Of a DNA stretch of 21,852 nucleotides, positions 1 to 9,200 are shown in pieces; position 1 is the first letter of the stretch; each line of letters begins with the position of its first letter. A model generated the notes under the pieces. It saw nothing but the letters and a program-made list of their open reading frames with translations, searched no databases and was not told the DNA's origin. Made by a program: the position numbers and the translations under genes. The stretch comes from Bryopsis sp. KO-2023 (lineage: Eukaryota > Chlorophyta > Ulvophyceae > Bryopsidales > Bryopsidaceae): positions 1 to 21,852 of the forward strand of contig BSYQ01000026.1 of assembly GCA_030272585.1 (NCBI GenBank), given 5' to 3'.

Positions 1-72
1 CAGATTTTCGAGTCAGATGCGTGCGATAGGACTTGGGATTATGATGAACCAGAAAGTGACAATGGGTGTTAG
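1..72 (+). CDS. possible C-terminal coding end, cut by left edge
   Basis: The frame starting at base 1 is open for 23 codons and stops at TAG 70-72. The peptide is acidic and reads like a protein tail (ending DEPESDNGC). It is too short to identify, and an open frame of this length is common by chance. It could be the last exon of a gene whose body lies to the left. No splice acceptor can be judged because the window begins here. Confidence 0.2.
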   Translation, partial: QIFESDACDRTWDYDEPESDNGC

Positions 73-349
73 GCCCTGTTTAGCTAGGCTTTCACTGGGA
101 GGTTGTGTGCACACTTGAGTTTGAGAAACGAGTGAACAGGGGTGAAACTCGACACTCAGAGATAATTAATTTTTACAAGTTCTCTCTGAACTTATCACCC
201 TAGAACCCGAATACCCGTACCACGACTGTACTACAATTCGAAACGTTCGTATCAATGGGAGTGTTTGTGATGGTGATGGTGGTGAAATTGGAAATGGTGT
301 GTCTTGTGTCTTTGAAGAAAATCTTCCCACAGAATATAATTCACAGATT

Positions 350-720
350 CACAGGTTATATATTTTGAAACAACTGAAAATTCCACAGGAAAAAAAGCTG
401 TCTGGATTCCATGCGCTTTAGAAAGTTTTCCCCGCCTGGAATCTTGCAACTTCCATCCAGAATTCTCCTATAAAAAAAATAAAATAAAAAATGTATTGTA
501 AGGAGGAAGTTTCTGCTTTGTGAAGATTTAGAAATTCTCCCCACAGGTTATATATTTTGAAACAACTGAAAATTCCACAGGAAAAAAAGCTGTCTGGATT
601 CCATGCGCTTTCGAAAGTTTTCCTCGCCTAGAATCTTGCAACTTCCAGCCAGAATTCTCCCATAAAAAACAACAAAAACTGTATTGTATGGGGGAAGTTT
701 TTGCTTTGTAAAAATTCATA
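350..720. repeat. tandem duplication, two copies of about 180 bp
   Basis: Copy 1 runs from about 350 to 533 and copy 2 from about 542 to 720, offset 192 bp. Both contain CACAGGTTATATATTTTG, a GCTGTCTGGATTCCATGCGC block and a TTGCAACTTCCA block. They differ by scattered substitutions and by small indels in the A-rich part (AAAATAAAATAAAA versus AACAACAAAAA). Both strands have short open frames across it, which I read as shadows. The surrounding 73-349 and 721-890 hold no gene I can support. Confidence 0.8.
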
Positions 721-909
721 AAGGGGGCCAGAATTCTGTGACATCACCTGACACTCCCAAAAAAGGAGATAAAGAACATGATGCCAATGCTCACACCATA
801 TACACAATTCTCACACCACACATTGAGATAACAGATTTTGGAATGGTCGTGAATCGAACACAACACAATACCATACACTCCAGGTGCACCATGGCCGAAA
901 CTGAAAAAA

Positions 910-2366
910 ATGGCGAATGAACGAGATTGGAGAAAAATAGGAGTTTTTTTGGGCATCAACAATCTTACTGAGGATCCACAAGATGAAGCGGGCTGTGTGA
1001 CGGCAACACAATCGAGAGAAAGCTTGTGTAGAAAGCTTGTGTCTTGGGCAGAAAATACGGCGTGCAACTACACGCGGCGCCAGCAGAAATATTTGGTATA
1101 AACATTCTGAAAATTATATATTTAATATTTCTTCGAACAAATATACAGTTCTGACTTTGCTTTGCCTTTTTAATAGAATAAAATAAAGGTGGAATAAAAC
1201 TTTGTATATTGTATTCCCCCCAAAAAGAAATACTTCCACTATATAAATACCACCAATTTTGCTGCATCTGTTTTAATGGTTTTCAAGAGAGGATAGAGAA
1301 ATTGCAAAAATATTTCCTTTTCTCTAAAAAAATTCAGTCCACTGAGTGTGCTCAGCAGAATGGATGCGTGAAGCCCATCCAGAGGGGGACTCTGGAAATC
1401 TCTTGGTGAAACCTGGTTGGGTTATCGACTCACCATACGTTTTGTTGTAGGCCTGGATGCGTGAAGCCCATCCAGAGGGGGACTCTGGAAATCTCTTGGT
1501 GAAACCTGGTTGGGTTATCGAGTTTTTAAATCATATCGATGATGCCAAAAGGCGTGAGGTCAAGAACACCCACGAGGTCGCACGTAGGGAGCTGAAAAAT
1601 TCATACCACACATATACTAGCATGTAAACGCACAAAATTCCTCAACAAACACGTTTTATAAGTTATAATATTGAATTCTGTTTTTTTTAATGAGAAGTCA
1701 TGGCGACCAGAAATACTAAATATTCACAGGCAAAATTCTTATCAATGATTATTCATTGAATGAGAAAATTTGATTGACGTGTGTTTTTCCAAAACAGAAA
1801 AAACTGAGCCGGATCTAAGAGATTTATTGAGACGTCTTGCATTCGATGATGATTGTGTTCAAGAAATTCTGGATGGGAAAAAGAAGGTCGACAAATTGAA
1901 GCCCGATTTTACACCAAAGCGTGACGATATCCCGTTGATTGACCACCTGATTTTTCGGGGGTTGATCACTCCTTCCACGCATGCGAAACTGGAAGTTCTG
2001 GTGGGCACCAAGGAGCACCGTAATTTGCAGCCGGCACAAGGACCTGGAATCAATAAAATACACACCGTGGAGAGTCACGAAATTTCCAAGAAGGACTTCG
2101 ATGGCTACGTGCAAGCCCTTGGTGCCCTCCAGGACTTCCACTCAATGTTGTTTAATAAAAATATTAAAGAAAATCTGTTGGCTAATCCTGTTTTCCGCTC
2201 GTGGAGGGATGAATGGAGATTAGGCGCAGTCATGGGCTGCACAGGACAGACCCCTGTCCTGTGCGATGCACAGGACAGGGTTCTGTACGGGTTTTGTGCA
2301 CCCTGTGCAGGTCTGTCCTGTGCAGCGGAATTGCATAGGCCAGACCCACGTCTGTCCTGTTGTTAG
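910..2366 (+). CDS. host gene model, three exons, unknown function; 3' end made of repeat DNA
   Basis: Exon 1 is 910-1095, from ATG 910 to donor TTG|GTATAA. Exon 2 is 1451-1553, from acceptor TTGTTGTAG| to donor GGC|GTGAGG. Exon 3 runs from 1798, after acceptor TTCCAAAACAG|, to TAG 2364-2366. The phases agree (0, then 1). Exon 1 encodes a roughly 60-residue segment (WRKIGVFLG ... SLCRKLVSWAE) that faintly recalls a death-fold helical bundle. Exon 3 encodes a charged helical region (EPDLRDLLRRL, IDHLIFRGLI). I recognise no family with certainty. A nine-codon upstream ORF (891-920) overlaps the ATG in another frame. From about 2231 the frame reads through CAGGACAG repeat sequence, so the last 45 or so residues are Cys-rich repeat-encoded sequence and probably not ancestral. 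Exon 2 could instead run on to a GT at 1624, but that breaks phase. The model rests on splice signals and frame only. Confidence 0.4.
1361..1521 (+). repeat. 68-bp direct repeat, duplicated exon segment
   Basis: Bases 1361-1428 and 1454-1521 are identical, offset 93 bp. The second copy is most of proposed exon 2 of the gene above. The first lies in the preceding intron and reaches neither a donor nor an in-frame acceptor. Each copy can fold into two adjoining hairpins, TGGATG/CATCCA and CCAGAG/CTCTGG. That could reflect coding sequence by chance or an RNA structure. Identity over 68 bp indicates a recent duplication or a constrained sequence. Confidence 0.8.
2231..2362. repeat. CAGGACAG/CTGTCCTG repeat, small foldback
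   Basis: The stretch is built from GCACAGGACAG and its reverse complement. It includes a perfect 11-bp stem at 2239-2264 with loop ACCC. It begins CATGGGCTG, as does the arm of the larger foldback element at 2681-3192, and shares its CTGTGCA and CAGGACAG words. I read it as a second, shorter member of the same family. It lies inside the last exon of the upstream gene model. Confidence 0.65.
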
Positions 2367-2538
2367 TATTTTAGCGCTGACGAGGTAGTTTGGGATAGAG
2401 CCGAGGGTGGCTGACGCATGTGGGTTCACGAGTAAGACAGATTAGACCCAGAGGTTTGGGCATGCGTCAGTGTACTACACTTAGGGGTACTTAAGAGGCC
2501 CACTTGTTCTCTTGACATTCATTCCTTTACTTGTAACA
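2361..2538 (+). mobile_element. possible solo LTR (178 bp)
   Basis: The stretch begins TGTTAG and ends GTAACA, so it has TG...CA ends within a TGTTA/TAACA inverted pair, as expected for LTR ends. A TATA-like ACTTAAGAGG lies at about 2490. A perfect 10-bp inverted repeat, CTGACGCATG/CATGCGTCAG, lies inside at 2411-2420 and 2461-2470. I see no target-site duplication and no primer-binding site after it. No second copy is in the window, so this is a suggestion only. Confidence 0.3.
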
Positions 2539-2680
2539 CGGGATTCGTGGGATTTGTGGGCTGCATTTCCTAAGACATTTTTGCAGCAGAATTGCACTTA
2601 TAGTAAATAAAAAACCCTTATGGACGGTGAAGAGAGCATTAGATTTTCTTACTCCGAGAGCCTTTTTGCTACGCCTAATT

Positions 2681-3192
2681 AGACATGGGCTGAGACCCCT
2701 GTGCACATGACAGGACAGGATAGACTGTCTGTGCACAGGACAAGGTCGGACCTGTGCTGCACAGGCGCACAGACTGCACAGCACAGCACAGGCACGGTCT
2801 GTACAGATTCTGTGCAGATTCTGTGCACATTCTGTGCAGATTCTGTGCAGATTCTGTGCAGATTCTGTGCACATTCTGTGCAGATTTTGTGCACAGGACA
2901 GGACAGAACAGACTGTCTGTTCTGTGCACAGGGTCAGACCTGTGCTGCACAGGTGCAGACCTGTACAGCACAGCACAGACAGGGTCTGTGCAAAATCTGT
3001 GCAGTTTCTGTGCAGTTCTGTGTAGATTCTGTGCAAAATCTGTGCAGATTCTGTGCAGTTCTGTGCAGATTTTGTGCAGTTCTGTGCTGTGCTGTACAGA
3101 TCCGTGCACCTGTGCAGCACAGGTCTGACCCTGTGCACAGAACAGACAGTCTGTTCTGTCCTGTCCTATGCACAGGGGTCTCAGCCCATGTC
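2681..3192. mobile_element. foldback (MITE-like) element with internal 11-bp tandem array
   Basis: The left arm, about 2681-2789, starts AGACATGGGCTGAGACCCCT. The right arm, about 3084-3192, is its reverse complement with some mismatches and a small indel. A third arm copy in direct orientation lies in the middle, about 2894-2985. Between arms are tandem runs of GATTCTGTGCA (11 bp). The run at 2811-2893 is regular and the run at 2986-3083 is decayed with insertions. No transposase is encoded, so it would be non-autonomous. I cannot define a target-site duplication. Open frames of up to 203 codons occur on both strands here only because the repeat words lack stop codons. Confidence 0.7.
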
Positions 3193-3517
3193 TGATTGGA
3201 ATAGATATTTTAAGAAATAAGTCGCAAGTTCAGGCCAAGTTTGTCTTTCGTGTTTTGTTCCGGAAGTGCATGTCGCCACCAAGTAAAACGAATGGCTCTT
3301 CGGAAGAATCGCTCAAGTCTCCCATTAAACTATCAATTTTTTTTTTCTGAATTGTTTGTGTGCAATATTTAAGATTGGAAATACGCTTTGCAATAAGAAG
3401 TATACTACACTTGGACAACATCGCTTAATGTAGAGCAAAACATATTATCCAAACCACCTCTTTTGTTGAGTCTCTTGCTACTACATTATAGTCACAAGAT
3501 TAGGCATCGTTCTAAGC

Positions 3518-3538
3518 AATGATCGATGATCGATCATT
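3518..3538. repeat. perfect palindrome, 10-bp arms
   Basis: AATGATCGAT and ATCGATCATT flank a single G. It lies in otherwise anonymous sequence. It may be a hairpin or protein-binding site, but nothing nearby tells which. Confidence 0.6.
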
Positions 3539-3699
3539 ACAACTCGTGGCTTCAATACGAAGTTCTCATATATAGAAACAGACCTTGGTCGACACGATGC
3601 TATAAATGCAAAACTTTTTAAAGATGGGAATTTGCTCAAGGTGCTCGACAAGAGTAAAGAGAAGGATGCCTAGCTGCAAAGCCAAATTGCAATAGACCA

Positions 3700-3840
3700 A
3701 GACCATATCCATCTTCTCGCCAACAGACCTGGATTATGTTAGACAATTTGAGTACCTTAGTCGTAGATAGGGAATTACAAACACGGATTGGTTGGGATTT
3801 GCTTGGCTAAGGCCGTTTATACAAGAAGGAATGTATTACA
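3700..3840 (+). pseudogene. possible fossil of a non-LTR (LINE) reverse transcriptase
   Basis: In one forward frame at 3700-3738 the peptide reads DHIHLLANRPG. This recalls the region just after the catalytic DD of LINE reverse transcriptases (ADDI.LLAN.PED). About 15 bp on, in another frame, VRQFEYL recalls the FxYLG block found downstream in such proteins, followed by a pattern like their thumb. The spacing is far too short, with stops and a frameshift, so if real it is deleted and long dead. The resemblance is short and could be chance. Confidence 0.25.
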
Positions 3841-4191
3841 AAGAATTAATTCGTATTGCTTCTTTTGTGCGTTGTGTTGAAGAGATCGATGATTAGCGTC
3901 GAGCACATTTCTGAAAATATGAGAATAACGATAGTTCCATAGCGTTCTTGAGAAGCCTATTTTAAGGTGCAAGGGTGTTCTGTGTAATAGTTGCAAGATT
4001 CTACGTCACCGTTGATCACCATGCCTAGCATTCTAAACTTTACGTTTATGGTTGAGAGAACCCGAAATACTTGTCGTGATTGCCGTCTTGTCTTTATGAA
4101 CTTGTTCTTATCTTAAAACAAAATACCTCCTATGAGGATAGACGTAGCGTTGACACATCGCATAGCACGGATTTAATCAAACAAAGAACGA

Positions 4192-4226
4192 AGCGATAAT
4201 ACTTTCTCCGCGTTGAAAGTATCGCT
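4192..4226. repeat. imperfect hairpin
   Basis: AGCGAT-AAT-ACTTTC pairs with GAAAGTATCGCT, a 12-bp stem with a 3-nt bulge and an 8-nt loop. No T-run or gene end adjoins it, so no function is assigned. Confidence 0.5.
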
Positions 4227-4589
4227 CGTTAGGACCTCCTCTTAGTTACGTAAATGCTGACAGATACACCAAATATGGTAGCAGGCAACACTCATTGTGG
4301 CATCAGAGAAGAGACGAGAGAATGGCATATGCCGTATTTTCTCTAATAGAAACAATAGAGGCTATTCGTATTTTTCGCAAGAGAGGCTGGGCAACTTCTA
4401 TGTATATGTAATCATTGTTGTTAACAAAAACCCCGGGCGACTGGTTTTAGAATGTAACTTCTCCGAGGTTGACCTAGGTCAACTCCCAGCCACCACCACC
4501 ATTATTACTTTCATAATCATTATCGAAACACAAAGAGATACTTCCTCTTTGATCCGATTTTTTTTTGTTTATATGGAGTTTAGCTTCAA

Positions 4590-5252
4590 CAAAGTGTCTA
4601 ATTATAGAATTATTGATATTTGGAGCATGGAATCTTTGTCAAGGCTGATGGAATTGATGGCATATCCGAGAATGACAAAAAATTTACATGAAAGGTAAGA
4701 TTGTATGGGAAAATTTCAATTTCAATTTTAGTTAATTTTCTACTTAATTTGAGTAAATTTTTAAAAAACATTTGGGTTCTGGATGGAGGGGGTTTTTGTT
4801 ATGATTCTCACCACAGCATGCTATGACCCCTGCTGACTGACTGGCTGCCTGCCCACCTCTGAACAACAAAAAACACCTGAACAAAAAGAAAAAATACCGA
4901 ATGAGTAACAAAAAAAACTTCGACAGATCTCTTCTTTTTTTTTTTTTTTGCGGGGGAGGGAGGGTCTTTGTTTTCTGCACAGGCACAACTGGGAAGGGGG
5001 GCAGGTCCCCTGAAAGATTTTTCTGGGCTGCCCCCCACCCCCCTTGAAAAACAAAACAAAACAAAACTCACAGTTGCTCACCTGCTGACTGACTGCTCGC
5101 CCACCTCTGAAAAAAGAAAAATAAGCAAAAATAAAACACAAAATCAGTCGAAGAAAAAAACTGCACCCCGCCCACGCGGGCTTTCAAAACCCAACGGCGC
5201 ACCGACGAGTTTGCCAACGCGTGCGCTCCTCAATGTCGCTCACAGGCCGTTC
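4590..5252. repeat. outer direct repeat L (left copy)
   Basis: It matches 10001-10661 from CAAAGTGTC to ACAGGCCGTTC, with about a dozen substitutions and small indels. It contains a T-run near 4937-4949 and an internal imperfect repeat (CTGCTGACTGACTG...CCACCTCTGAA at about 4830-4862 and 5082-5112). It carries no plausible gene. It abuts A1 with no spacer. Confidence 0.9.
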
Positions 5253-5432
5253 TGGCTAGTACGGTTAGTACGATAGGTTAAAGAACGCAATGACTCAGGG
5301 TGGGACGAAAAGCCATCCCTGGAAGGGACAGGTGACGCCAGTTGGGGATCCAGTTGGGCTGGATCTTAGAATGATCAAGGGAGTCGTTCGCTTAAAAGAG
5401 GGCGGTTTTCATATTACAATCGAGGTTTTTCT
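5253..5432 (+). repeat. inner direct repeat A1
   Basis: The 180 bases match A2 (9574-9753) except at 5261 (A versus C) and 5385 (C versus A). The copy begins TGGCTAG and carries two TAGTACG words (5258 and 5266), a candidate recombinase-binding array near the element end. An ATG at 5290 opens a frame of 47 codons that stays open to the repeat end in both copies. In YR retrotransposons with split direct repeats the left terminal repeat recurs internally near the 3' end, as here. Confidence 0.9.
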
Positions 5433-5658
5433 TTCTTTGGATCTCCAAAGAAAGTATTGGTTCTTCGAACTGATAGTTTTTCTGCCGCTCGCGGCGTCCC
5501 AACCCAGAGGGTTGTGTTGTTTTCATTTTGATCCATCTGTATGGATCGTCTTTACCATTGTACACCACAGCAGCTCGAAACTACGGAGTTTCTATCCCGC
5601 AAGATTTGGCTTTGTATCGACAATTGTCGGATACAACCCTTTTGCCCGCGGCGAATAA
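5290..5658 (+). CDS. short ORF starting in A1; possible leader of the Gag-like frame
   Basis: ATG 5290 begins a 122-codon frame. The first 48 or so residues (starting MTQGGTKSHP) fall in repeat A1, and the same start recurs in A2 at 9611. It ends in a different frame from the Gag-like ORF, which itself lacks an ATG. It may be a leader joined by splicing or frameshift, or simply an untranslated region. The part after A1 is hydrophobic and not convincing as protein. Confidence 0.25.
   Translation: MTQGGTKSHPWKGQVTPVGDPVGLDLRMIKGVVRLKEGGFHITIEVFLSLDLQRKYWFFELIVFLPLAASQPRGLCCFHFDPSVWIVFTIVHHSSSKLRSFYPARFGFVSTIVGYNPFARGE
5431..5454. repeat. perfect hairpin at the A1 inner boundary
   Basis: CTTTCTTTGG, loop ATCT, CCAAAGAAAG: a 10-bp perfect stem beginning at the last two bases of A1. 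The equivalent position after A2 has a different stem (CCCGC...GCGGG, about 9754-9782). It may mark a recombination or RNA-structure signal at the repeat edge. Confidence 0.6.
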
Positions 5659-6238
5659 CCCGGTCGAGGCTCCCTCGACAGGAGCGACTTTGGGACTTTG
5701 GTTTGATTTTGGGCGAACGGCGGACGGTCTGGAGTTACAATCGACTCTGAGGAAACGCTCAGGCTTCTGGCAGGAGATTGCGAATACAGCCCCGGTATTG
5801 TATTCGCTGTTTGTGACTATTGCTAATCTGGTTGGGTTCTTGGCGCACCCTGGAGTTCCGGAGGCACTGCGTGAACATCTCCACCCGATTGTGTCTGCGC
5901 AAGTACGCACCTTGGATTTAGCTGTTGCCCAGTGGCAGGTGTTACAGACGCGGGGTTCCCAAGACCCTGACGTTCCCGGTGCAGCAGCAGGGCTGCAGAA
6001 TCAGATTCGATTACAAGGAGCTCAGTTCCGGGGATATTCCGCCCCAGTGGCCCACGAATATTTCGGCTCGTTTCGGGAGCAGTTGCAGCGGGCGCAGGTT
6101 AAGCACGCTACTACGCCCTCTCGGGGTGATCAGAAAAAAGGTCGTTCTCGTAAAGGAGCGCAGCAAGGACAGGGCGAGAATTCTGGGGCTCAGCAACAGC
6201 AGCAGCCTCCGCAGAATCAGAATCATCCAAAGAAGTGA
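5477..6238 (+). CDS. Gag-like ORF of element 1
   Basis: The frame is open from after TAG 5474-5476 to TGA 6236-6238, about 253 codons, with no ATG anywhere in it. Non-AUG initiation, splicing or frameshifting from the ATG at 5290 would be needed. The protein is helical in the middle (FWQEIANTAPVLYSLF) and has a basic, Gln-rich tail (KKGRSRKG, QQQQQPPQNQNHPKK). Such a tail suits nucleic-acid binding, as in Gag or ORF1 proteins of this order. I see no zinc knuckle. The assignment rests mainly on its place before RT. The stop codon is followed at once by the ATG of the RT frame (TGAATG), in the same frame. Confidence 0.55.
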   Translation, partial: FFCRSRRPNPEGCVVFILIHLYGSSLPLYTTAARNYGVSIPQDLALYRQLSDTTLLPAANNPVEAPSTGATLGLWFDFGRTADGLELQSTLRKRSGFWQEIANTAPVLYSLFVTIANLVGFLAHPGVPEALREHLHPIVSAQVRTLDLAVAQWQVLQTRGSQDPDVPGAAAGLQNQIRLQGAQFRGYSAPVAHEYFGSFREQLQRAQVKHATTPSRGDQKKGRSRKGAQQGQGENSGAQQQQQPPQNQNHPKK

Positions 6239-9200
6239 ATGCGGTATCGGCCGCCAGCAGAATGGCCAGTTCGCGATCAGACGACTTTTCTCTTCAATCA
6301 GCCGAGGAAGCGGTTGACGATTTGGAGACGTATGGGAGCTTTCCGGCGCACAATGAAATGGTTGCATCAGGGGGTGGATTGGAATTGGATCTCAGGACCG
6401 CCGCCCCCCTTCCACGAGGGGAATTCAGTGATGGAGGGGGCAACTGGTCAAGCATGGGACAAGATTTTACAAGAGTATTTGGATCTCGGCGTGCTACGTC
6501 CGGCCCGTTCGAATCGCTGGGTGTCCAAGGCCTTCTTGATCAAGAAACGCGATTCTCCCGACTACAGGCTCATCATGGATTTACGACCAATCAATCAGTG
6601 GATTCAGGTTCCCAAAGTCCGGTTCGAGACTCTGCAGTCGGCGGTCGGCCATTTTCCAGAAGCCGCCCACATGATTCAATGGGACTTGAAACATGCGTAC
6701 TTCCATGTGCCCATCCACCCCAAGCTGAGGAAATATTTGACGATTATGGTAAATGGTCGTCTATTCGAGTGTTGTGCATTGCCGTTTGGTTTGTGTATTT
6801 CACCTTTTGTATGGACAAAGGTGATGAAGGATGTGTCGTCCTTTTTACGTTTTCCGCGACAAGTGGCTTGTCCGCCAGGGGGCATTTTGAAGAAAATTTG
6901 GAAAGCCGATATTCCCGTCACGCTTTTAGTGTATTTAGACGACTTTCTAGCGTTATACAAGGGGAAAAAGGTTTTGTCTCGATGGGGCAGGTGGATTCAG
7001 AAATTTTTCCAGGCTTTAGGCCTGTTAGTCCACCCCATCAAGAGCGATTTTTCGCCCTCCAGGAGGAGGATTCATTTGGGATTAGAAATAGATACCAATC
7101 AATGTCTACTACGAGTACCGGTTACAAGGTTGTGTCGGATCCAGGGGTTGGCACGGTTGTTGCTCGATCGGGGGCGCCGATAGCGTTGGAAGCTCCCAGT
7201 TCGACTGGTGGCATCGTTCTGTGGCCTTTGCCAGAGCACCAGCCCAGCGTTAAGCGCCGCCAGGTTCTATTTGAGCCATTTATACGCTCAGATCGGTCAG
7301 AAAAAGACTTGGAATTCATGGGTTCCCATATCTGCAGCCGCGAGGAGGGAGTTGCAGTGGTGGCGAAACGTTCCCGCGTCCTGGAATGGAACTCGGTGGA
7401 AAGCCGGGAAGATCCATTGGACGCTGGAAACCGACGCCTCCCTCACCGGCTGGGGGGCCTCGTTGTTGAAAGGCTTGGTGGAGACCGACGAGCGGGAGCG
7501 ACGAGCACAGGGGGCAGTGTGTCACGGCTCTTTTCAGGCCGAATATCAGCAACATTCAATCAATTGGAAGGAGCTGACGGCAGTGTCGCGCGCCTTGGAG
7601 CATTGGGAACCATGCCTCGGCAAATGTCTGGTATCCGTGGTTACGGACTCCAGGGTAACTTATTGGGCGCTCAAGAAGCTACGGGTGTACGAGCCGACTC
7701 TGGTTCCTGTATTACAGCAGATCGTCGAATTTCTGATGCGGACGGGGGCGCGGTTGTGCCCACGTTGGGTGGCCTCCCAGAACAATTTCCAGGCAGACGC
7801 ATTGAGCCGCCTCCAGTCTCATGGCTGGAGACTCAATCCGGCTATTTTTCGTCGGTTGGAGGTTCACTTTGGCCCGGTTCGGATAGACCGGTTTGCCACG
7901 CTCAGGGATCGGCAAGTGGAGGAATACAACTCACGAACTTGGGAACACGAGAGCTCAGGCATCGATGCTCTCTCCCAGAGGGATTGGGACAGAGGCGTTT
8001 CGTTCGTTCACCCACCCTGGGGATTGTTGGAGAAAACTATCGACTTCCTCAACAACCTACCGCGAGTTCGTGCCCTGTTGGTACTGCCTTGGTGGCCCGG
8101 AGCAGTGTGGTGTCGCCACGTGATGAGCCTAGCCCAAGGAGGGATTTGGCTCCCGGATCGAGCAGGGACATTTTTACCTCATCCGGGGACGTGCAACCAG
8201 ACCCCGTACCCCCCTTGGCGTTCGGTAGTGTGGATTATCAACAAACCGAAGAAGGTTTGGTTCTGGAAGGACAAGGTAATTCTCTTCGAAAAATTGTCCT
8301 CGCAGTATTAAACGAGGAGTTTGGACAGCAACAGTATGATTGGGAGCGTTTGCTAGAAGTGGATATACAATGGCCGTCTGAGATTGTGGCTTTGCGGCTG
8401 CATGTGGTGCCCGATTTGGTTCGCAAGATTATTGCATCGAATGCGCCGTCTGGACGGGATACTATTTTTGCAAAGTTTAGAAAATTTTGGCATTTTATGC
8501 AGTCTACCAAAGGGAAACCCCCGTTTCCTGTATTAACCCCGGAGATTTATGAGTACTTGACTTTTTTGAAAGAGGAAGGAAAAGTGAGTCCTGTGTCCGC
8601 GCGCCAGTATTTGACGGCGATCCAATCCATGCACTCGTGGACTATGTTGGGCGCCTTGAAACTTTCGGACGAGGTGACCAAGAGGTTTATCGCGGGATGG
8701 GGCAAGGATTTGGCGGAACAATCACCGGAGAAGATTCCGGTGCAGCACTCGCCAGTGCCCTCCAGGGCGGTCCAATTTTGGCTATCTCTGGTTCGGGAAC
8801 AGGATCTGACCCTTCCTCAAGTCAGAGATCTTTTATTGATGGTATTCGATTTCCTTTTCTTCGCTCGGGCGGATACGGCGTTCGCGGTTCGCCTGCAGGA
8901 TCTGAAACTGGATGCGGGTGAGTGCACGATACATTTTATCGAGCGACGCTATAAATCGCATAATGCTTTTGAGTTGCGACGGTCGAGGCTTTTTCCTTGT
9001 TCGGGGTGCCCAGAGGTTTTCGGGGCGTTTGAAAAGTTTTTGAAAGCGCGGAAAGAAAACTGGGGCCAGGATCACGAAATGGCGACGTCTCCACTCGCCT
9101 CATTATGGCGATTGCCTGGCGAGCCAGTTTCATTGGATGCGAAATTTGTGGCGAAGTGCTTCTCCAGAGTTATCTTGAATTTTGGAGACGCAAGTGGATT

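Larger units (their letters stand above)
3193..4589. other. no convincing gene; anonymous AT-rich sequence
   Basis: Short open frames at 3193-3350 and 4297-4698 have no splice context or family resemblance that I can defend. A possible LINE fossil (3700-3840) and two hairpins are listed separately. The rest shows no repeats within the window and no RNA gene. Confidence 0.5.

Noticed and set aside
2811..2893. Regular 11-bp tandem array as a CRISPR array
   Set aside because: The units abut with no unique spacers, and the genome is eukaryotic.
2527..3195. Open frames up to 203 codons on both strands, Cys/Gln/His-rich
   Set aside because: They arise from stop-free repeat words (GTGCA, CAGGACAG, GATTCTGTGCA) and occur in several frames at once.
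4744..5141. Minus-strand ORFs of about 106 codons in L (and equivalents in L')
   Set aside because: Phe/Lys-rich translations of T- and A-runs, with different frames open in the two copies and no domain.
4590..5252. L as a standard LTR of a Gypsy or Copia element
   Set aside because: No TG...CA ends at the repeat edges, no target-site duplication, no primer-binding site, and the enclosed genes encode a tyrosine recombinase and no DDE integrase.
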